Shown here piece after piece: positions 17,178-26,438 of a stretch of DNA of 64,000 bases. How positions within the stretch are numbered: the first letter of the stretch is position 1; the number at the start of each line of letters is the position of its first letter. The notes beneath the pieces were generated by a model, which saw only the letters and a program-made list of their open reading frames with translations, made no database searches and was not told the origin of the DNA. The DNA lies in contig NZ_CP108109.1 in the NCBI RefSeq assembly GCF_036199905.1, positions 4,449,501 through 4,513,500 of the forward strand. Reading direction: 5' to 3'. The position numbers and the translations under genes are program-made. The stretch comes from Streptomyces sp. NBC_00223 (lineage in GTDB: Bacteria > Actinomycetota > Actinomycetes > Streptomycetales > Streptomycetaceae).

Positions 17178-17933
17178 ATGGTGATGCCTGATGTGACGCG
17201 ACCCTGTGGCTTCCGTACCGAACCCGCAGTCCACCACGTACCGATGAATCGCCGCGAGGCTGCCCTGAGTCCCGCGAAGGGTGCCGGACAGCTCGGCAAG
17301 GGATCGCCCGGCCGGAGCGAGGCGGTGCCGTATGTGGCGCGGTGGAGTGGGGAGCGGGATGCTGCGATGCCGGTGGTGTTGCGGGGGCGGGGGCGGCTGG
17401 GGATCGGGTACGTGGATGAGCGGTTTTATGACCGGGATGAGCGTGGGGTGCTGTGGTCGCGGATGCCGTCTCAGCCGGGTCGGGGGCGGCCGGAGTTGGG
17501 GAAGGTGCACGGGCTGCGGCAGCGGGTGGCGATGGGCGGGCTGCGGTGCCAGATCTGCGCCGGGCCTGCGGACCGTAACGCCGAGGGGGTGTTGTGGCTG
17601 CTGGACGCCGACCCCGCCGACCCCACCCTGCGGAACGGGCAGGAACGCACCGCTCATCCACCGGTGTGCATGCCGTGCGCGGTGCGCTCGACCACGGCCT
17701 GCCCCCACTTGCGGCGCGCCCACACCCTGGTGCGGGTGAGTTCGTTCGCGCTGTGGGGTGTGAGGGGTGCCCTCTACCAGCCCGGCCTGTGCGGGCCCGA
17801 GGCTGTCGACGTTGTCCTGCTGCCCTTCGGTGACCCGCTGATGCCGTGGCTGCGGGCCGGCCAGCTGGTCATGCACCTGCGCGAGTTCACCCCGGTCGAC
17901 CTGCCCGCCGTAACCACGGACAAGGAGTTGTGA
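17178..17933 (+). CDS. Cys-rich hypothetical protein, island-end copy 1
   Basis: 251 residues. It has a CQIC knuckle and, ~45 residues later, CMPC followed by a further Cys (TTACPHL), which looks like a zinc-binding ribbon; otherwise no enzyme motif. ATG 17178 is chosen for the GGGAGGA at 17164-17170. From residue ~50 onward it is nearly identical to the product of 32237-32932 in island 2; the first ~45 residues differ. The DUF6907 gene follows after 2 bp. The pair sits immediately inside the right end of each island, so it belongs to the element family rather than to the cargo. Confidence 0.7.
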   Translation: MVMPDVTRPCGFRTEPAVHHVPMNRREAALSPAKGAGQLGKGSPGRSEAVPYVARWSGERDAAMPVVLRGRGRLGIGYVDERFYDRDERGVLWSRMPSQPGRGRPELGKVHGLRQRVAMGGLRCQICAGPADRNAEGVLWLLDADPADPTLRNGQERTAHPPVCMPCAVRSTTACPHLRRAHTLVRVSSFALWGVRGALYQPGLCGPEAVDVVLLPFGDPLMPWLRAGQLVMHLREFTPVDLPAVTTDKEL

Positions 17934-17935
17934 GC

Positions 17936-18427
17936 ATGACCAGTACCACCACGGGACACCCCGGTACTCCCGTCCCGGACGGCCGGACCTGGACCGTCAC
18001 CACTACTTCCGGCCATACGCTCACCGGGTACCTGCCCGCCTGGGCGGACACCGACCCGAGCCTGACCGACATCCCCCACGACCTGCTGCCGCTCCGCCTG
18101 GCGGACATCTGCCACCGCGAGGTCTTCGAGGGCACGGCCTTACACCTCTGCCCGCCGCCTTCTGCGGCTGAGCCCGGCGCGGCCAGGGACGAACAGGTCC
18201 TGTGGGGCACCATCGAGTGCACCCCCTACGCCGAAAACCCCGCGACCCGCATCCCGGTCGTCAACATCGCCGTCATCGACGACTACTGGATCACCAACCT
18301 CGACCCCGACACTCTGACCGAACTCGCCACCGAGCTCCGAGCCCAGGCCGACCGCCTCGACCACGAAATCCGCCCCCGCCTCACCACCGCCCGCGCCGAC
18401 TGGGCCCAACACCACCCCAACGCCTGA
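17936..18427 (+). CDS. DUF6907-type hypothetical protein, island-end copy 1
   Basis: 163 residues, resembling the DUF6907 proteins widespread in Streptomyces: an N-terminal DGRTWTVTTTSGHTLTGYLP strand pair, central LADICHREVFEG, and a C-terminal helical tail LTELATELRAQADRLD. Function unknown. ATG 17936 lies 2 bp after the upstream stop. It is nearly identical to 32929-33396 except for the first residues. A terminator follows directly. Confidence 0.75.
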   Translation: MTSTTTGHPGTPVPDGRTWTVTTTSGHTLTGYLPAWADTDPSLTDIPHDLLPLRLADICHREVFEGTALHLCPPPSAAEPGAARDEQVLWGTIECTPYAENPATRIPVVNIAVIDDYWITNLDPDTLTELATELRAQADRLDHEIRPRLTTARADWAQHHPNA

Positions 18428-18458
18428 TACGCCACCGCGCGGAATTCCCCGCACACAA

Positions 18459-18492
18459 CAAAGGCCCGGATCGGAAATCCGGGCCTTTTCTT
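18459..18492 (+). terminator. Rho-independent terminator, island right arm copy 1
   Basis: GGCCCGGA-TCGGAAA-TCCGGGCC forms an 8-bp stem with a T-rich tail and A-rich lead, ending where the att core starts. It would end transcription of the DUF6907 gene and, on the other strand, of a tRNA if one were present. The same hairpin recurs at 33429-33461. Confidence 0.85.
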
Positions 18493-18536
18493 TGGAGCGG
18501 ATGACGGGAATCGAACCCGCGCTCTGAGCTTGGGAA
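18493..18536 (-). repeat. att core copy 2: 3' part of tRNA-Gly
   Basis: Identical to copy 1 and to the 3' part of the intact tRNA. Left flank (terminator and DUF6907) matches the left flank of the intact tRNA; right flank (TCACGGGGCTTTGT) matches the right flank of copy 1. This is what a junction between two tandemly integrated elements of one family should look like. Confidence 0.9.
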
Positions 18537-18676
18537 TCACGGGGCTTTGTCAGCGGCCGTACTGGTCAGCGGCACGTTCCGTCCTGAAGTGCCCGCTGGG
18601 CCGGTGCCCGTTGGTACCCGTGGCCGACCGAGTTGTACCGCTGCGCGTGGTGCGGGACTGGCGCGATGGGCACGCG

Positions 18677-18815
18677 CTAACGGTCGTGGAGGACGGTGGG
18701 CCGGGTGACGGGCACGACCGTGAGGAGGTCGTCGAGGCCCTGTAGCCGTCAGGGTTGGTGGTGAAGAGCGGTAGTTCTTCGGCGATGGCGATGGCGGTGA
18801 TCACGAGGTCGACAA
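18677..18815 (-). pseudogene. PIN-domain (VapC-like) toxin C-terminal fragment
   Basis: The minus strand reads VDLVITAIAIAEELPLFTTN then, after a one-base shift, GLDDLLTVVPVTRPTVLHDR and a TAG stop, the usual end of VapC ribonucleases. The N-terminal part with the first catalytic Asp residues is gone, cut off where the ISAs1-family element begins at 18819. A toxin-antitoxin module was therefore once here. No antitoxin remains. Confidence 0.75.
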
Positions 18816-18818
18816 CCC

Positions 18819-20105
18819 CAGGGTGGTTGCAAGTTCTGGGTTCGCGTAGATCGTCCAGTCCAGGGGGAATTGACGCGGCAACAGCACAGCCACGAGACCG
18901 GTGATCACCAGGGTGTCTACGCCCAGCTGATCACATTGAGGTCCCGTGCCTGCTGCTCCATCCTCCCTGCCGTTCTAGCGAAACTGGGACCTCTCCAACA
19001 GCACGACACCGACCGCCTGTGCGCCCACCTCCGGCGCGTCCCCGACCCGCGTTCGCATCGCGGGCGTTGGTATCCCTGGTCGGCTTACTGCTGATCTGCG
19101 CATACGCAGTCGTCTCCGTCGCCCGGACCGTCACCGAGATCACCGAATGGGGTCAGCGCGCCACCATCACGCTGCTGGAGCAACTCGGCATCCACCGCAG
19201 CCTGCCCGGACCTCGCCGCGCCCCGTCCCATGCCATCCTCATCCGGCTCTGGCCGCCCTCGACGGCGATGCCCTGGACATCGCGATTGGCGCCTACCTGG
19301 CCGAACGCGACCACACCAATGGCGGCATCGGCTCGGCGCTGCCGCCAGCGATCGCGGTGGATGGCAAGGCACTGTCCGGCTCCGCGCACCGACAGCGGCG
19401 CCACCAGCACCTGCTGTCCGCCGTCACCCTGGCCCAGCGGGAGGTGGAGGCCCAAGACCAACGAGACGGCCGCCTTCCGTCTACTGCTGGAACCACTCGA
19501 TCTGGCTCTGCCGGGGTCGCCTTCAACGCCCTGCACAGCGTCAAGGACCAGGTGCGCTGGCTGGTGGAGGAGAAAAGGGCCCATTACATCGCAGTGATCA
19601 AGGGAAATCAGCCAACCGAGTTGGCCCAGGTCAAGGCCCTTCCATGGGAACAGGTGCTCGTAGCGCACACCGTCTCGGGGACCGAGCACGGACGGCGGGA
19701 GTCCTGCTCGGTCAAGATCATGGCCATCGCGGCGAACCTGGGCGGGATCGCCTATCTCGCAAGCGCGGCTGGCCTTGCGCATCCACCGGCGCCGCCAGGA
19801 GCCCGGCAAGCGGCAGAACCGGAAGACGGTCTACGTCGTCACCAGCCTCGACATTTACCAGGCCAGCCCTGCTGACCTGGGCGGATACGTGCGTGAGCAC
19901 TGGGCAATCGAAATCTCCAGCCACCATGTCAGAGATGCGGTGTTCGCCGAGGACGCCTCCACCGGCCACATCGGCAGCCTGCGACCGCCGGAAGCGGACA
20001 ACTTAGCCAAGACCACCCGAGCGATCCGGGACACACCCGAACACGCCATCTGGATCTGGGGTATCACCGACAGCCCACTCCCACCGGGAACTTGAAACCG
20101 CCCTG
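18819..20105 (+). mobile_element. Decayed ISAs1-family insertion sequence
   Basis: Ends are CAGGGTGGTTGCAAGTTCTG at 18819 and, reverse-complemented, CAGGGCGGTTTCAAGTTCCC at 20086-20105, an imperfect inverted repeat pair like that of the intact element at 21731. The internal transposase frame is broken by several shifts, yet blocks such as LPAVLAKLGPLQQHD, IAVDGKALSGSA, ALHSVKDQVRWLVEEKRAHY, VREHWAIEISSHH and FAEDAST are clearly ISAs1 transposase. The element interrupts the PIN-toxin gene on its left. I find no matching target duplication, so one flank was lost. Confidence 0.85.
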
Positions 20106-21721
20106 TGATCGAGGGGGTCTGCGAACCCGCCGTTGTGAATCTGGGAAAGCTCACCCTCGACCGTTGGGCTCCGCTGTACAATCCGTCGCACTGGCCGCCA
20201 CCGTTGGTTCCGCCTCACCGTCGGACAGTGCTCAACCAGAAACTCCCTCTTCCATGCTCAATATTGCGTTCCGTAGGTCTCGGCAACCGAAGGAGTCAAT
20301 CAGTGAGTCGTCTCGCTCTGGTCGTCGGCATCAATTCCTATCGTGACAGATGGGCCACGCTCAAGAACTCTGTGAACGATGCCGACGAGGTCGAGGCGGT
20401 CCTTACGGAGCCGGAGTATGGATTCTCGGTTTCCAAACTCACCGAGGAAGAGGCCAGCAAGGCTGCGGTTCTGCGCTGGCTCGTGGAGGCGAAGAATTCC
20501 GGCGCGGAACAGATTGTGTTCTATTTTTCCGGGCATGGCGCCGCAACCGACATTGGCACCTTTTTGGTCACTCATGACAACGCGGAGTTCGATGAGGGAA
20601 TCTCACTGAACAGTCTGCTGTCGATTGCCAGTCCTCTCCCCGGTTCCACGACTCAAGTCCTCATTATGCTGGACTGCTGCCACTCGGGTGGCGTTGTCGA
20701 GCAGTCTTCCGCGGGTATCGCGGTCGCTCCCATCAGACAGGATGATATTAGCCGGATGGTGCGCCAGGCGAACCCCGCTGTGGTCGTCATGGCTGCCTGC
20801 ACATCGGATCAGTCGGCTGTTGAGAAGGACAATCTCGGGCATGGGGTGTTCACTCACCACCTCCTTTCCGCGCTGCTTGGGGACGCCGCAGATCACACCG
20901 GATGTGTCACGGCGCACAGCGTCTACGACGTGGTGTCGAGGGAAATGGCGGGACAGGAAGGCCACGTCCAGGTCCCTGTTTTCCTGGGGCGGATGGAAGG
21001 CCGACTCATCCTCGGGCGGGAATTCACTCCGGTCCTCTCTCCTCGCCTGCCCGAAGAGGACTACAACCGGTACGAGATGGAAGCACGTGAACACCTTCAG
21101 GCGTACCACGAGATTAAGGCGAGCTACACTGCGGAATCCTGGCGTTACGAGGGGTATTTCGCCGCCAGCAGAAAGCTCGAAGAGGTAGCGAACTGGTTTG
21201 CTCGTAAGGAGAAAGTCGAGGGCCTGTCCCGGCGGCCCTCGTTCCAGCAGAGTCGGCACTCGCTGATCCGCTACCAGAGCGAGCTCGGGTTCGTAGAATC
21301 GCAGACGAAGACCAGGTGGGGAACGCTCGACCGCCAAATCGGCGCCGGCGGATTCGGTAAGGTGTGGCGGGTCACCAAGGACAACGGCGAACCACTGGCT
21401 TACAAGCTTTACCACGCGTACGAGCTGACGGACCGCGAGAAGATCAAAAGGTTTCGTAACGGCTACGAGGCCATGAGGATGCTGTCGCATCCCGCGATCA
21501 TCAAGGTTCACGACTACAGCGAGTGCCCTGCTGGATTCACCATGGACTTTATCGACGGAAGCAACCTGCGGGAGCTCAGTGTCGGGACCTTCATGGAGCA
21601 GTCCTCGATCTTTTCAATCCTCGCTGAAACCGCCGAGGCCATCAACCACGCTCACAAGCACAATGTCATCCACCGGGACATAAAGCCGGAGAACATCGTG
21701 TGCCGCCTGGGGGAGAACGGT

Positions 21722-21730
21722 GACTACCGG
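21722..21730. repeat. Target-site duplication, left
   Basis: GACTACCGG, repeated exactly at 23087-23095 on the other side of the insertion sequence. It is nine bp long, consistent with the 8-10 bp duplications of ISAs1-family elements. Confidence 0.95.
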
Positions 21731-23086
21731 CAGGGCTTGTGCAAGTTCCCGGGATCGTCCAACCCGTCTGAGGTTGGGGCGGGTTGGGGTGGATGAGGGA
21801 GCGGACACGGGGTCCGTGATCATTCAGGTGTCGAAGCCGAGTGATCAAAGAGGTTCCCGTGTCCGCTGTCTCATCTTCCTCGATCCCTGCTGTGTTGGCC
21901 AAGTTGGGTCCTCTTGAGCCAAACGATGTGCCTGACCTGCGCGTCTGCCTGGAAGCGGTTCCTGATCCGCGTTCCCGGCGGGGCCGCTGGTACTCGCTGG
22001 CCTCGATCTTGCTGGTCTGCGCGGCAGCCGCGGTCTCCGGAGCCCGGACCATCGACGAACTCGCCGAGTGGGGCGCCCGCGCTGACGCCCGACTGCTCGC
22101 CACCCTCGGTGTCCGCCGTCACCTGCTGCGCCGGCGGCACGCGCCGTCCAGGTCGGCGATCGGGCGGCTCCTCGAACGCCTCGACGCCGACGCACTCGAC
22201 GCGGCTGTGGGCGCCTGGCTGGTCCACCGCCACGCCGCTGCGACCGCAGATGCCCCGGGTGGACGGCGGGTGATCGCCGTGGACGGCAAGGCACTGCGCG
22301 GCTCCGCCCGCCTGGACCAGCCCCGCCGGCACCTGCTGTCCGCCGTCACCCACGGCCGCCCGGTCACCCTCGCCCAGGCCGAGGTCGGGTCCAAGACCAA
22401 CGAGGTGCGGCACTTCCGGCCCCTGCTCGCACCGCTCGACCTGGACGGGGAGGTGGTCACCTTCGACGCGCTGCACACCGTGAAGGCCAACGTCACCTGG
22501 CTGGTCGAGGTCAAGAAGGCGCACTACGTCGCGGTCGTCAAGCCCAACCAGCCCATCGTCTGGACGCAGTTGGACGGTCTGGACTGGAACGCGGTGGCGG
22601 TCCAGCACACCAACTCGAACACAGGGCACGGCCGCCGGGAGTCCCGGTCGATCAAGACCCTCGCCATCGCCGACAACCTCGGCGGCATCGCCTTCCCTTA
22701 CGCGAAGCTCGCCATCCGCGTCCACCGCCGCCGCAAGGCGGCCGGCGCGAAGGAGACCCGCGAGACCGTCTATGCGGTCACCAGTCTCGACGCCCACCAG
22801 GCAAAACCGGCCGAACTCGCCTCCTACCTGCGCGGACACTGGATCGTGGAGGCTCAGCACCACATCCGCGACCGCACCTTCGCCGAGGACGCCTCCACCG
22901 TCCACGCCGGCAACGCACCCCGCACCATGGCCGCCTTCCGCAACCTCGCCATCGGAGCCCTCAAAACCCTCGGAGCGACCAACATCGCCAAGACCACCCG
23001 CGCCATCCGCGACCAACCACAACGAGCCCTCCCCATCCTGGGCATCACCCCCAAGCCCGACCTCACCGGAACTTGATCAAGCCCTG
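21731..23086 (+). mobile_element. Intact ISAs1-family insertion sequence (1356 bp)
   Basis: It begins CAGGGCTTGTGCAAGTTCCC and ends with the complement of CAGGGCTTGATCAAGTTCC, a ~20-bp inverted repeat with two mismatches, and is flanked by 9-bp direct repeats. One transposase gene fills it. It is only partly similar to the decayed element at 18819, so the two are different family members rather than copies of one event. It inserted within the kinase domain of the caspase-kinase gene, between Arg476 and Pro477, and is probably recent because the repeats and frame are unbroken. Confidence 0.95.
21859..23076 (+). CDS. ISAs1-family transposase
   Basis: 405 residues. DDE residues are in VIAVDGKALRGSAR (first Asp), VVTFDALHT (second Asp) and the WIVEAQHHIRD helix (Glu). 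The N-terminal SIPAVLAKLGPLEPNDVPDL and C-terminal ALPILGITPKPDLTGT are family-typical ends. GTG 21859 is preferred because AAAGAGG lies just upstream; GTG 21841 is an alternative. The gene is complete and presumably functional. It catalyses cut-and-paste transposition of its own element. Confidence 0.92.
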   Translation: MSAVSSSSIPAVLAKLGPLEPNDVPDLRVCLEAVPDPRSRRGRWYSLASILLVCAAAAVSGARTIDELAEWGARADARLLATLGVRRHLLRRRHAPSRSAIGRLLERLDADALDAAVGAWLVHRHAAATADAPGGRRVIAVDGKALRGSARLDQPRRHLLSAVTHGRPVTLAQAEVGSKTNEVRHFRPLLAPLDLDGEVVTFDALHTVKANVTWLVEVKKAHYVAVVKPNQPIVWTQLDGLDWNAVAVQHTNSNTGHGRRESRSIKTLAIADNLGGIAFPYAKLAIRVHRRRKAAGAKETRETVYAVTSLDAHQAKPAELASYLRGHWIVEAQHHIRDRTFAEDASTVHAGNAPRTMAAFRNLAIGALKTLGATNIAKTTRAIRDQPQRALPILGITPKPDLTGT

Positions 23087-23095
23087 GACTACCGG
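23087..23095. repeat. Target-site duplication, right
   Basis: GACTACCGG, identical to 21722-21730. Deleting the element with one copy restores the kinase frame exactly. Confidence 0.95.
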
Positions 23096-23941
23096 CCCTT
23101 CCTGACCGACTTCGACCTCGCGTGGTTCAGTACGCAGACTCAAAAGGTCACCAAGACGGCCATGGGTGTCATCTATTATGCAGCCCCGGAGCAGTACATC
23201 GCCTACGATCCTAAAATGGTGCGGAGCAAGAACCCCACTCTCGACATCTTCTCGTTCGGTCAGCTGGCATATTTCTGTCTCACCAATCGGGACCCCGACC
23301 CGCTGAGGATCGAGGACAACTGCAATGTGTTGAGCCAGAAATTGGCGAACTCCTGTGCAGTGTCCGCCATCTCGAAGATAATCGACCTCTACAGGGAGTG
23401 TACCCGGTTCGACGCCGCCGAGAGGATTCAGACGTTCGCCGAAGTGCTGGCAAGGGTGGTCGACATTCGCCAGGAACTGACGCACAGTGATGTGAATGCG
23501 CACATCGAGCTGGACGAGTATGCCAACGAACTGATCTTCCAAATGAACCGAGGAGTCTCGCAGAGTGTGGATGGCCACACGTTCGTGAGCGCGTCGGGGA
23601 ACTGGCAGGTGACCTTCGACTGGCGTGAGCAGCAACGTAAGCGCAATTCACTCATGGTGCTCAACCTGCACGTCCAGCCGACTCGGCGCGTGGCTCTTCA
23701 GAATATCTCCAACGACAAGATGAGGCGGGTGCTGAACCAGCGCATCGACAACTGCCTCAATGTCTACGGAAATCGCGCGCAGCGGCATCCGGGGCAGAAG
23801 GGAGAATTCGAGTTCTATGTCGACTGGCATCCGGAGGCCATGACCCGTACGAGCGTTCTAGAACTCTGCCGCATGCTCCAGGACGTGTTCAGCTCGCTTG
23901 ATTCGATTTGACGTCAGCGTTTTCCCGGACGTACCCGGGTG

Positions 23942-24208
23942 CAGGGCGGTTTCAAGTTCCCGGTGGGAGTGGGCTGTCGGTGATACCCCAGATCCAGATG
24001 GCGTGTTCGGGTGTGTCCCGGATCGCTCGGGTGGTCTTGGCTAAGTTGTCCGCTTCCGGCGGTCGCAGGCTGCCGATGGCCATCGCCCGCGGCGGGCTGC
24101 CGATGCGGCCGGTGGAGGCGTCCTCGGCGAACACCGCATCTCTGACATGGTGGCTGGAGATTTCGATTGCCCAGTGCTCACGCACGTATCCGCCCAGGTC
24201 AGCAGGGG
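23942..24208 (-). mobile_element. ISAs1-family end fragment, inverted
   Basis: The terminus CAGGGCGGTTTCAAGTTCCC at 23942 and ~265 bp of transposase C-terminus (VREHWAIEISSHH, FAEDASTGRIG, TTRAIRDTPEHAIWIWGITD) match the right end of the decayed element at 18819-20105 but in opposite orientation. It keeps a ~27-bp stretch (SPPRAMAIG) deleted from that copy. Thus the caspase-kinase gene is bracketed by inverted ends of the same insertion-sequence type. The remainder is missing and the similarity stops abruptly at 24208. Confidence 0.85.
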
Positions 24209-24225
24209 ACCCATATCGCCTTGGT

Positions 24226-25260
24226 TTACGCGATGGCCATTGCTCGGAAGTTGTTGCGGACGTCCGTCAGGGGCGCGCGGGCGCGGGTGTAGTGGAGTTT
24301 GTTGGTGAGGAGGGTGGCCCAGCGGTTGTGGGTGGGGGAGATCCATAGGGCGGTGCCCGTGAAGCCGTAGTGGACCCAGATGTCGTCGGTCTCCGGGGCT
24401 GTACCGGGAGCGGGGTGCCAGAAGAGGCCGCGGGCGGGGGTGAGCTCGCCCGTGTGGATGCGGAGAGAGTCCTTGATCCAGGTGGGGCCGAAGGCGGCCT
24501 GGGCGGGGGCGAGCATATGGCGGGCGAAGGTGGCGAGGTCGGCCGCCGTGGAGAAGACGCCGGCGATGCCGCAGACGCCGTTCAGGAGGCGGGCGGAGAA
24601 GTCGTGGGCGGTGCCTTTGAGGTGGCGGCCGGTTTCGTCGTCCCGTTCGGTGGGGGCACTGCGGTTCACAGCCTCCAAGGACTGCGGGCCGAAGGCAGTT
24701 TCCGTCATGCCGAGGGGCTGCCAGATCCGGGTGGTGGCGAGTTGGTCGAGCGGTTCGCCGGAGAGGTATTCCGCCAGGTAGCCGAGGATGAGGGCGGCGC
24801 GGTCCGTGTACTCGACGGCCTCGCCTGGTGGGCGGTGGAGGGCTTCGTGGAGGACGCCGTCGCGGATGTCCTGGGGGTCGGTGCCGTAGAGGTTGCGCAG
24901 GTTGGCGCGCAACGGGAGGCCGGCGGTGTGGGTCAGCAGGTGGTGGGCGGTGACCGAGCCGAGGGGGTGGCCGGTGACCTCGGGCCAGAAGGTGCCGAGC
25001 GGGACGTCGAGTTGGAGCTTGCCCGCCTCGACGAGAGTGCCGGTCGTGGACCAGCCGGCCAGGATCTTGGTGAGGCTCGCGATGTCGAAGACGGTGTCGA
25101 GTCGCATCGGCTGGTCGGGCCGGTCGGGGTCGAGGAGACCGACCGCTCCGCTGGCCGTGGTGCCGTGCGCGTCGCCGACGGCCCAGACCGCGCCCGGGTA
25201 GACCTTGTCGCGTACGCCGTCGTCCAGGAGTTGGTGGATGCGGTCGGTGTCGAGCGTCAT
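24226..25260 (-). CDS. Serine hydrolase, class C beta-lactamase/esterase family
   Basis: 344 residues of the beta-lactamase/transpeptidase-like fold. The nucleophile motif SxxK is Ser62-Leu-Thr-Lys65 (DIASLTKIL), and the second motif is Tyr-Thr-Asp (VEYTDRAA), close to the usual YxN. HHLLTHTAGLP is a family-typical segment. No signal peptide is seen, so a cytoplasmic esterase or amidase is likelier than a secreted lactamase. ATG 25260. It is the last gene of the cluster A operon on the minus strand, separated from the glycosyltransferase by 83 bp. It may be a tailoring or deacylating enzyme of that pathway; its membership is less certain because of the gap. Confidence 0.8.
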   Translation of the reverse strand: MTLDTDRIHQLLDDGVRDKVYPGAVWAVGDAHGTTASGAVGLLDPDRPDQPMRLDTVFDIASLTKILAGWSTTGTLVEAGKLQLDVPLGTFWPEVTGHPLGSVTAHHLLTHTAGLPLRANLRNLYGTDPQDIRDGVLHEALHRPPGEAVEYTDRAALILGYLAEYLSGEPLDQLATTRIWQPLGMTETAFGPQSLEAVNRSAPTERDDETGRHLKGTAHDFSARLLNGVCGIAGVFSTAADLATFARHMLAPAQAAFGPTWIKDSLRIHTGELTPARGLFWHPAPGTAPETDDIWVHYGFTGTALWISPTHNRWATLLTNKLHYTRARAPLTDVRNNFRAMAIA

Positions 25261-25343
25261 GGTCTCCTCGTCGGCTGCCGATGGTTGCCCTTCGGCCAGC
25301 GTAATAAGGGGTCCAAGGGCTGGCGGGCGCGCCACGACGTGGG

Positions 25344-26438
25344 TCAGTTGAGTTGGTTGCCGAGATCGGTCAGGGCGGCCGCTGTCGCGCTGAGCGGGTA
25401 GCGGGCGGCGTTTGCGCGCCCTGCCGCACGGAGGGCACCAAGCAGGCCGGGGGTCGTACGGAGCCGTTCGAGGTCGCGGGCGAGGGCGACCGGGGTAGTG
25501 AAGTCGGTGGCCATGCCGGAGGCGCCCACGGACTCGGTGAGGCCGGGAACGGGTTGGTAGAGGATGGGCAGGCCGCAGGCTTGGGCTTCGAGGGCGACCA
25601 GGCCCATGGCTTCCAGCGTGGTGGAGGGCATGACGAGTACGTCGTGCTCGGGAAAGATTTTCCACAGTTGGGGACGACGGAGCCACCCGAGGTAGCGGAC
25701 ATGGACGCCGAGCCGATGGACAAGCGGGGCCAGGGCATGGAACTGATCGGATGGCGCCGCCACGCTCAGCTCGACAGCAGGGGCGGAGCTGAGCGCGTGG
25801 AGCAGAGCTTCGACGCCCTTCTCCGCGGTGAGACGTCCGGCGTACAGCAGGCGTAGATGGCTGGTACGGCGCGGTCTCGGTGCGATCAGTGGGCCGGTGA
25901 GGAGGTGGTCCGGGACTCCCCAAGGGATGAGGCGGATCTTCCTGCGGCCGGTCCCCGGGGCGAGCGCGAGCAGGCGGTCGGCCATTGCCCCGGTCGGGAC
26001 CACGATGGCGTCCGCGGCGTCAGCGCAATGCCGAAGGATGGCGAGTTGGTCCCCATATGTCTCTGCGTACAGCAGGTCAGTGCCGTGTACCAGGGCGATG
26101 CGACGAGCCGAGGGCAGGGCCCGGAGAAGAGCGGGCGAGGCGCCGAAGGCCAAGTGGTGGAGGTGCAGGATGCTGATGTCCGTCGGGTCGACAGCACTCG
26201 CCAAGGCGAGGTGCAGTTCTTCGACGTAACGGTCGAACGCACGGCCTTCGAGTGCCTTGCCAGGGACTCGGAGGAGCCTGAGCCCTCCCGGGACGGGATC
26301 GGTCGATCCGCCGTCGAGCATGTACGCGGACGCCGGGATGAGGGGCCGGCTGCCGGTGTAGAGGTCGAGGAAGAGTTCCACACTGCCGCCAGGGCTGGGA
26401 TACGGCAGATCGAGCGCGGTAGCCACCGGAGGGTTCAC
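25344..26438 (-). CDS. Glycosyltransferase, GT4 family
   Basis: 364 residues, GT-B fold: N-terminal LPYPSPGGSVELFLDLY acceptor loop, HLHHLAFG and LVHGTDLLY in the first domain, then LRLLYAGRLTAEKGVEALL and the donor-site TTLEAMGLVALEAQACGLP (E-x7-E). It uses an NDP-sugar to glycosylate an unknown acceptor. The start overlaps the stop of the upstream dCTP-deaminase-like gene by 4 bp (26435-26438), so it is firmly part of cluster A. Confidence 0.88.
   Translation of the reverse strand: MNPPVATALDLPYPSPGGSVELFLDLYTGSRPLIPASAYMLDGGSTDPVPGGLRLLRVPGKALEGRAFDRYVEELHLALASAVDPTDISILHLHHLAFGASPALLRALPSARRIALVHGTDLLYAETYGDQLAILRHCADAADAIVVPTGAMADRLLALAPGTGRRKIRLIPWGVPDHLLTGPLIAPRPRRTSHLRLLYAGRLTAEKGVEALLHALSSAPAVELSVAAPSDQFHALAPLVHRLGVHVRYLGWLRRPQLWKIFPEHDVLVMPSTTLEAMGLVALEAQACGLPILYQPVPGLTESVGASGMATDFTTPVALARDLERLRTTPGLLGALRAAGRANAARYPLSATAAALTDLGNQLN

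Larger units (their letters stand above)
17325..18536 (+). repeat. ~1.2-kb direct repeat, copy 1 (island right arm)
   Basis: The sequence from GTGCCGTATGTGG through the DUF6907 gene, terminator and att core recurs at 32318-33505 with high similarity. The two copies are ~15 kb apart in the same orientation, so recombination between them would delete or excise island 2. Differences include a short insertion in copy 1 within DUF6907. Confidence 0.9.
20303..23911 (+). pseudogene. Caspase-like peptidase fused to protein kinase, interrupted by an insertion sequence
   Basis: Without the inserted element (21731-23086) and one 9-bp repeat, the two parts (20303-21730 and 23096-23911) join in frame to a 747-residue protein. 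GTG 20303 has GAAGGAG upstream. Residues ~1-235 are a caspase/metacaspase domain with catalytic His78 (FSGHG) and Cys126 (DCCHSG). A ~100-residue helical linker follows. A Ser/Thr kinase domain starts at ~346: glycine loop GAGGFGKV, Lys368, HRDIKPEN 457-464, DFD 481-483 (in place of DFG), then YYAAPEQY. The remaining ~150 residues are unassigned. Such protease-kinase fusions look like signalling or conflict effectors. As it stands the gene makes only the caspase and kinase N-lobe. Codon use is visibly less GC-rich than neighbours, suggesting transfer. Confidence 0.85.

Noticed and set aside
583..18540. An integrase or relaxase for island 1
   Set aside because: I looked on both strands for tyrosine or serine recombinase motifs and found none; the island is reported as lacking one.
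20303..24208. A composite transposon carrying the caspase-kinase gene
   Set aside because: Ends are inverted but no flanking target duplication is seen and both outer elements are decayed, so this is only mentioned as a possibility.
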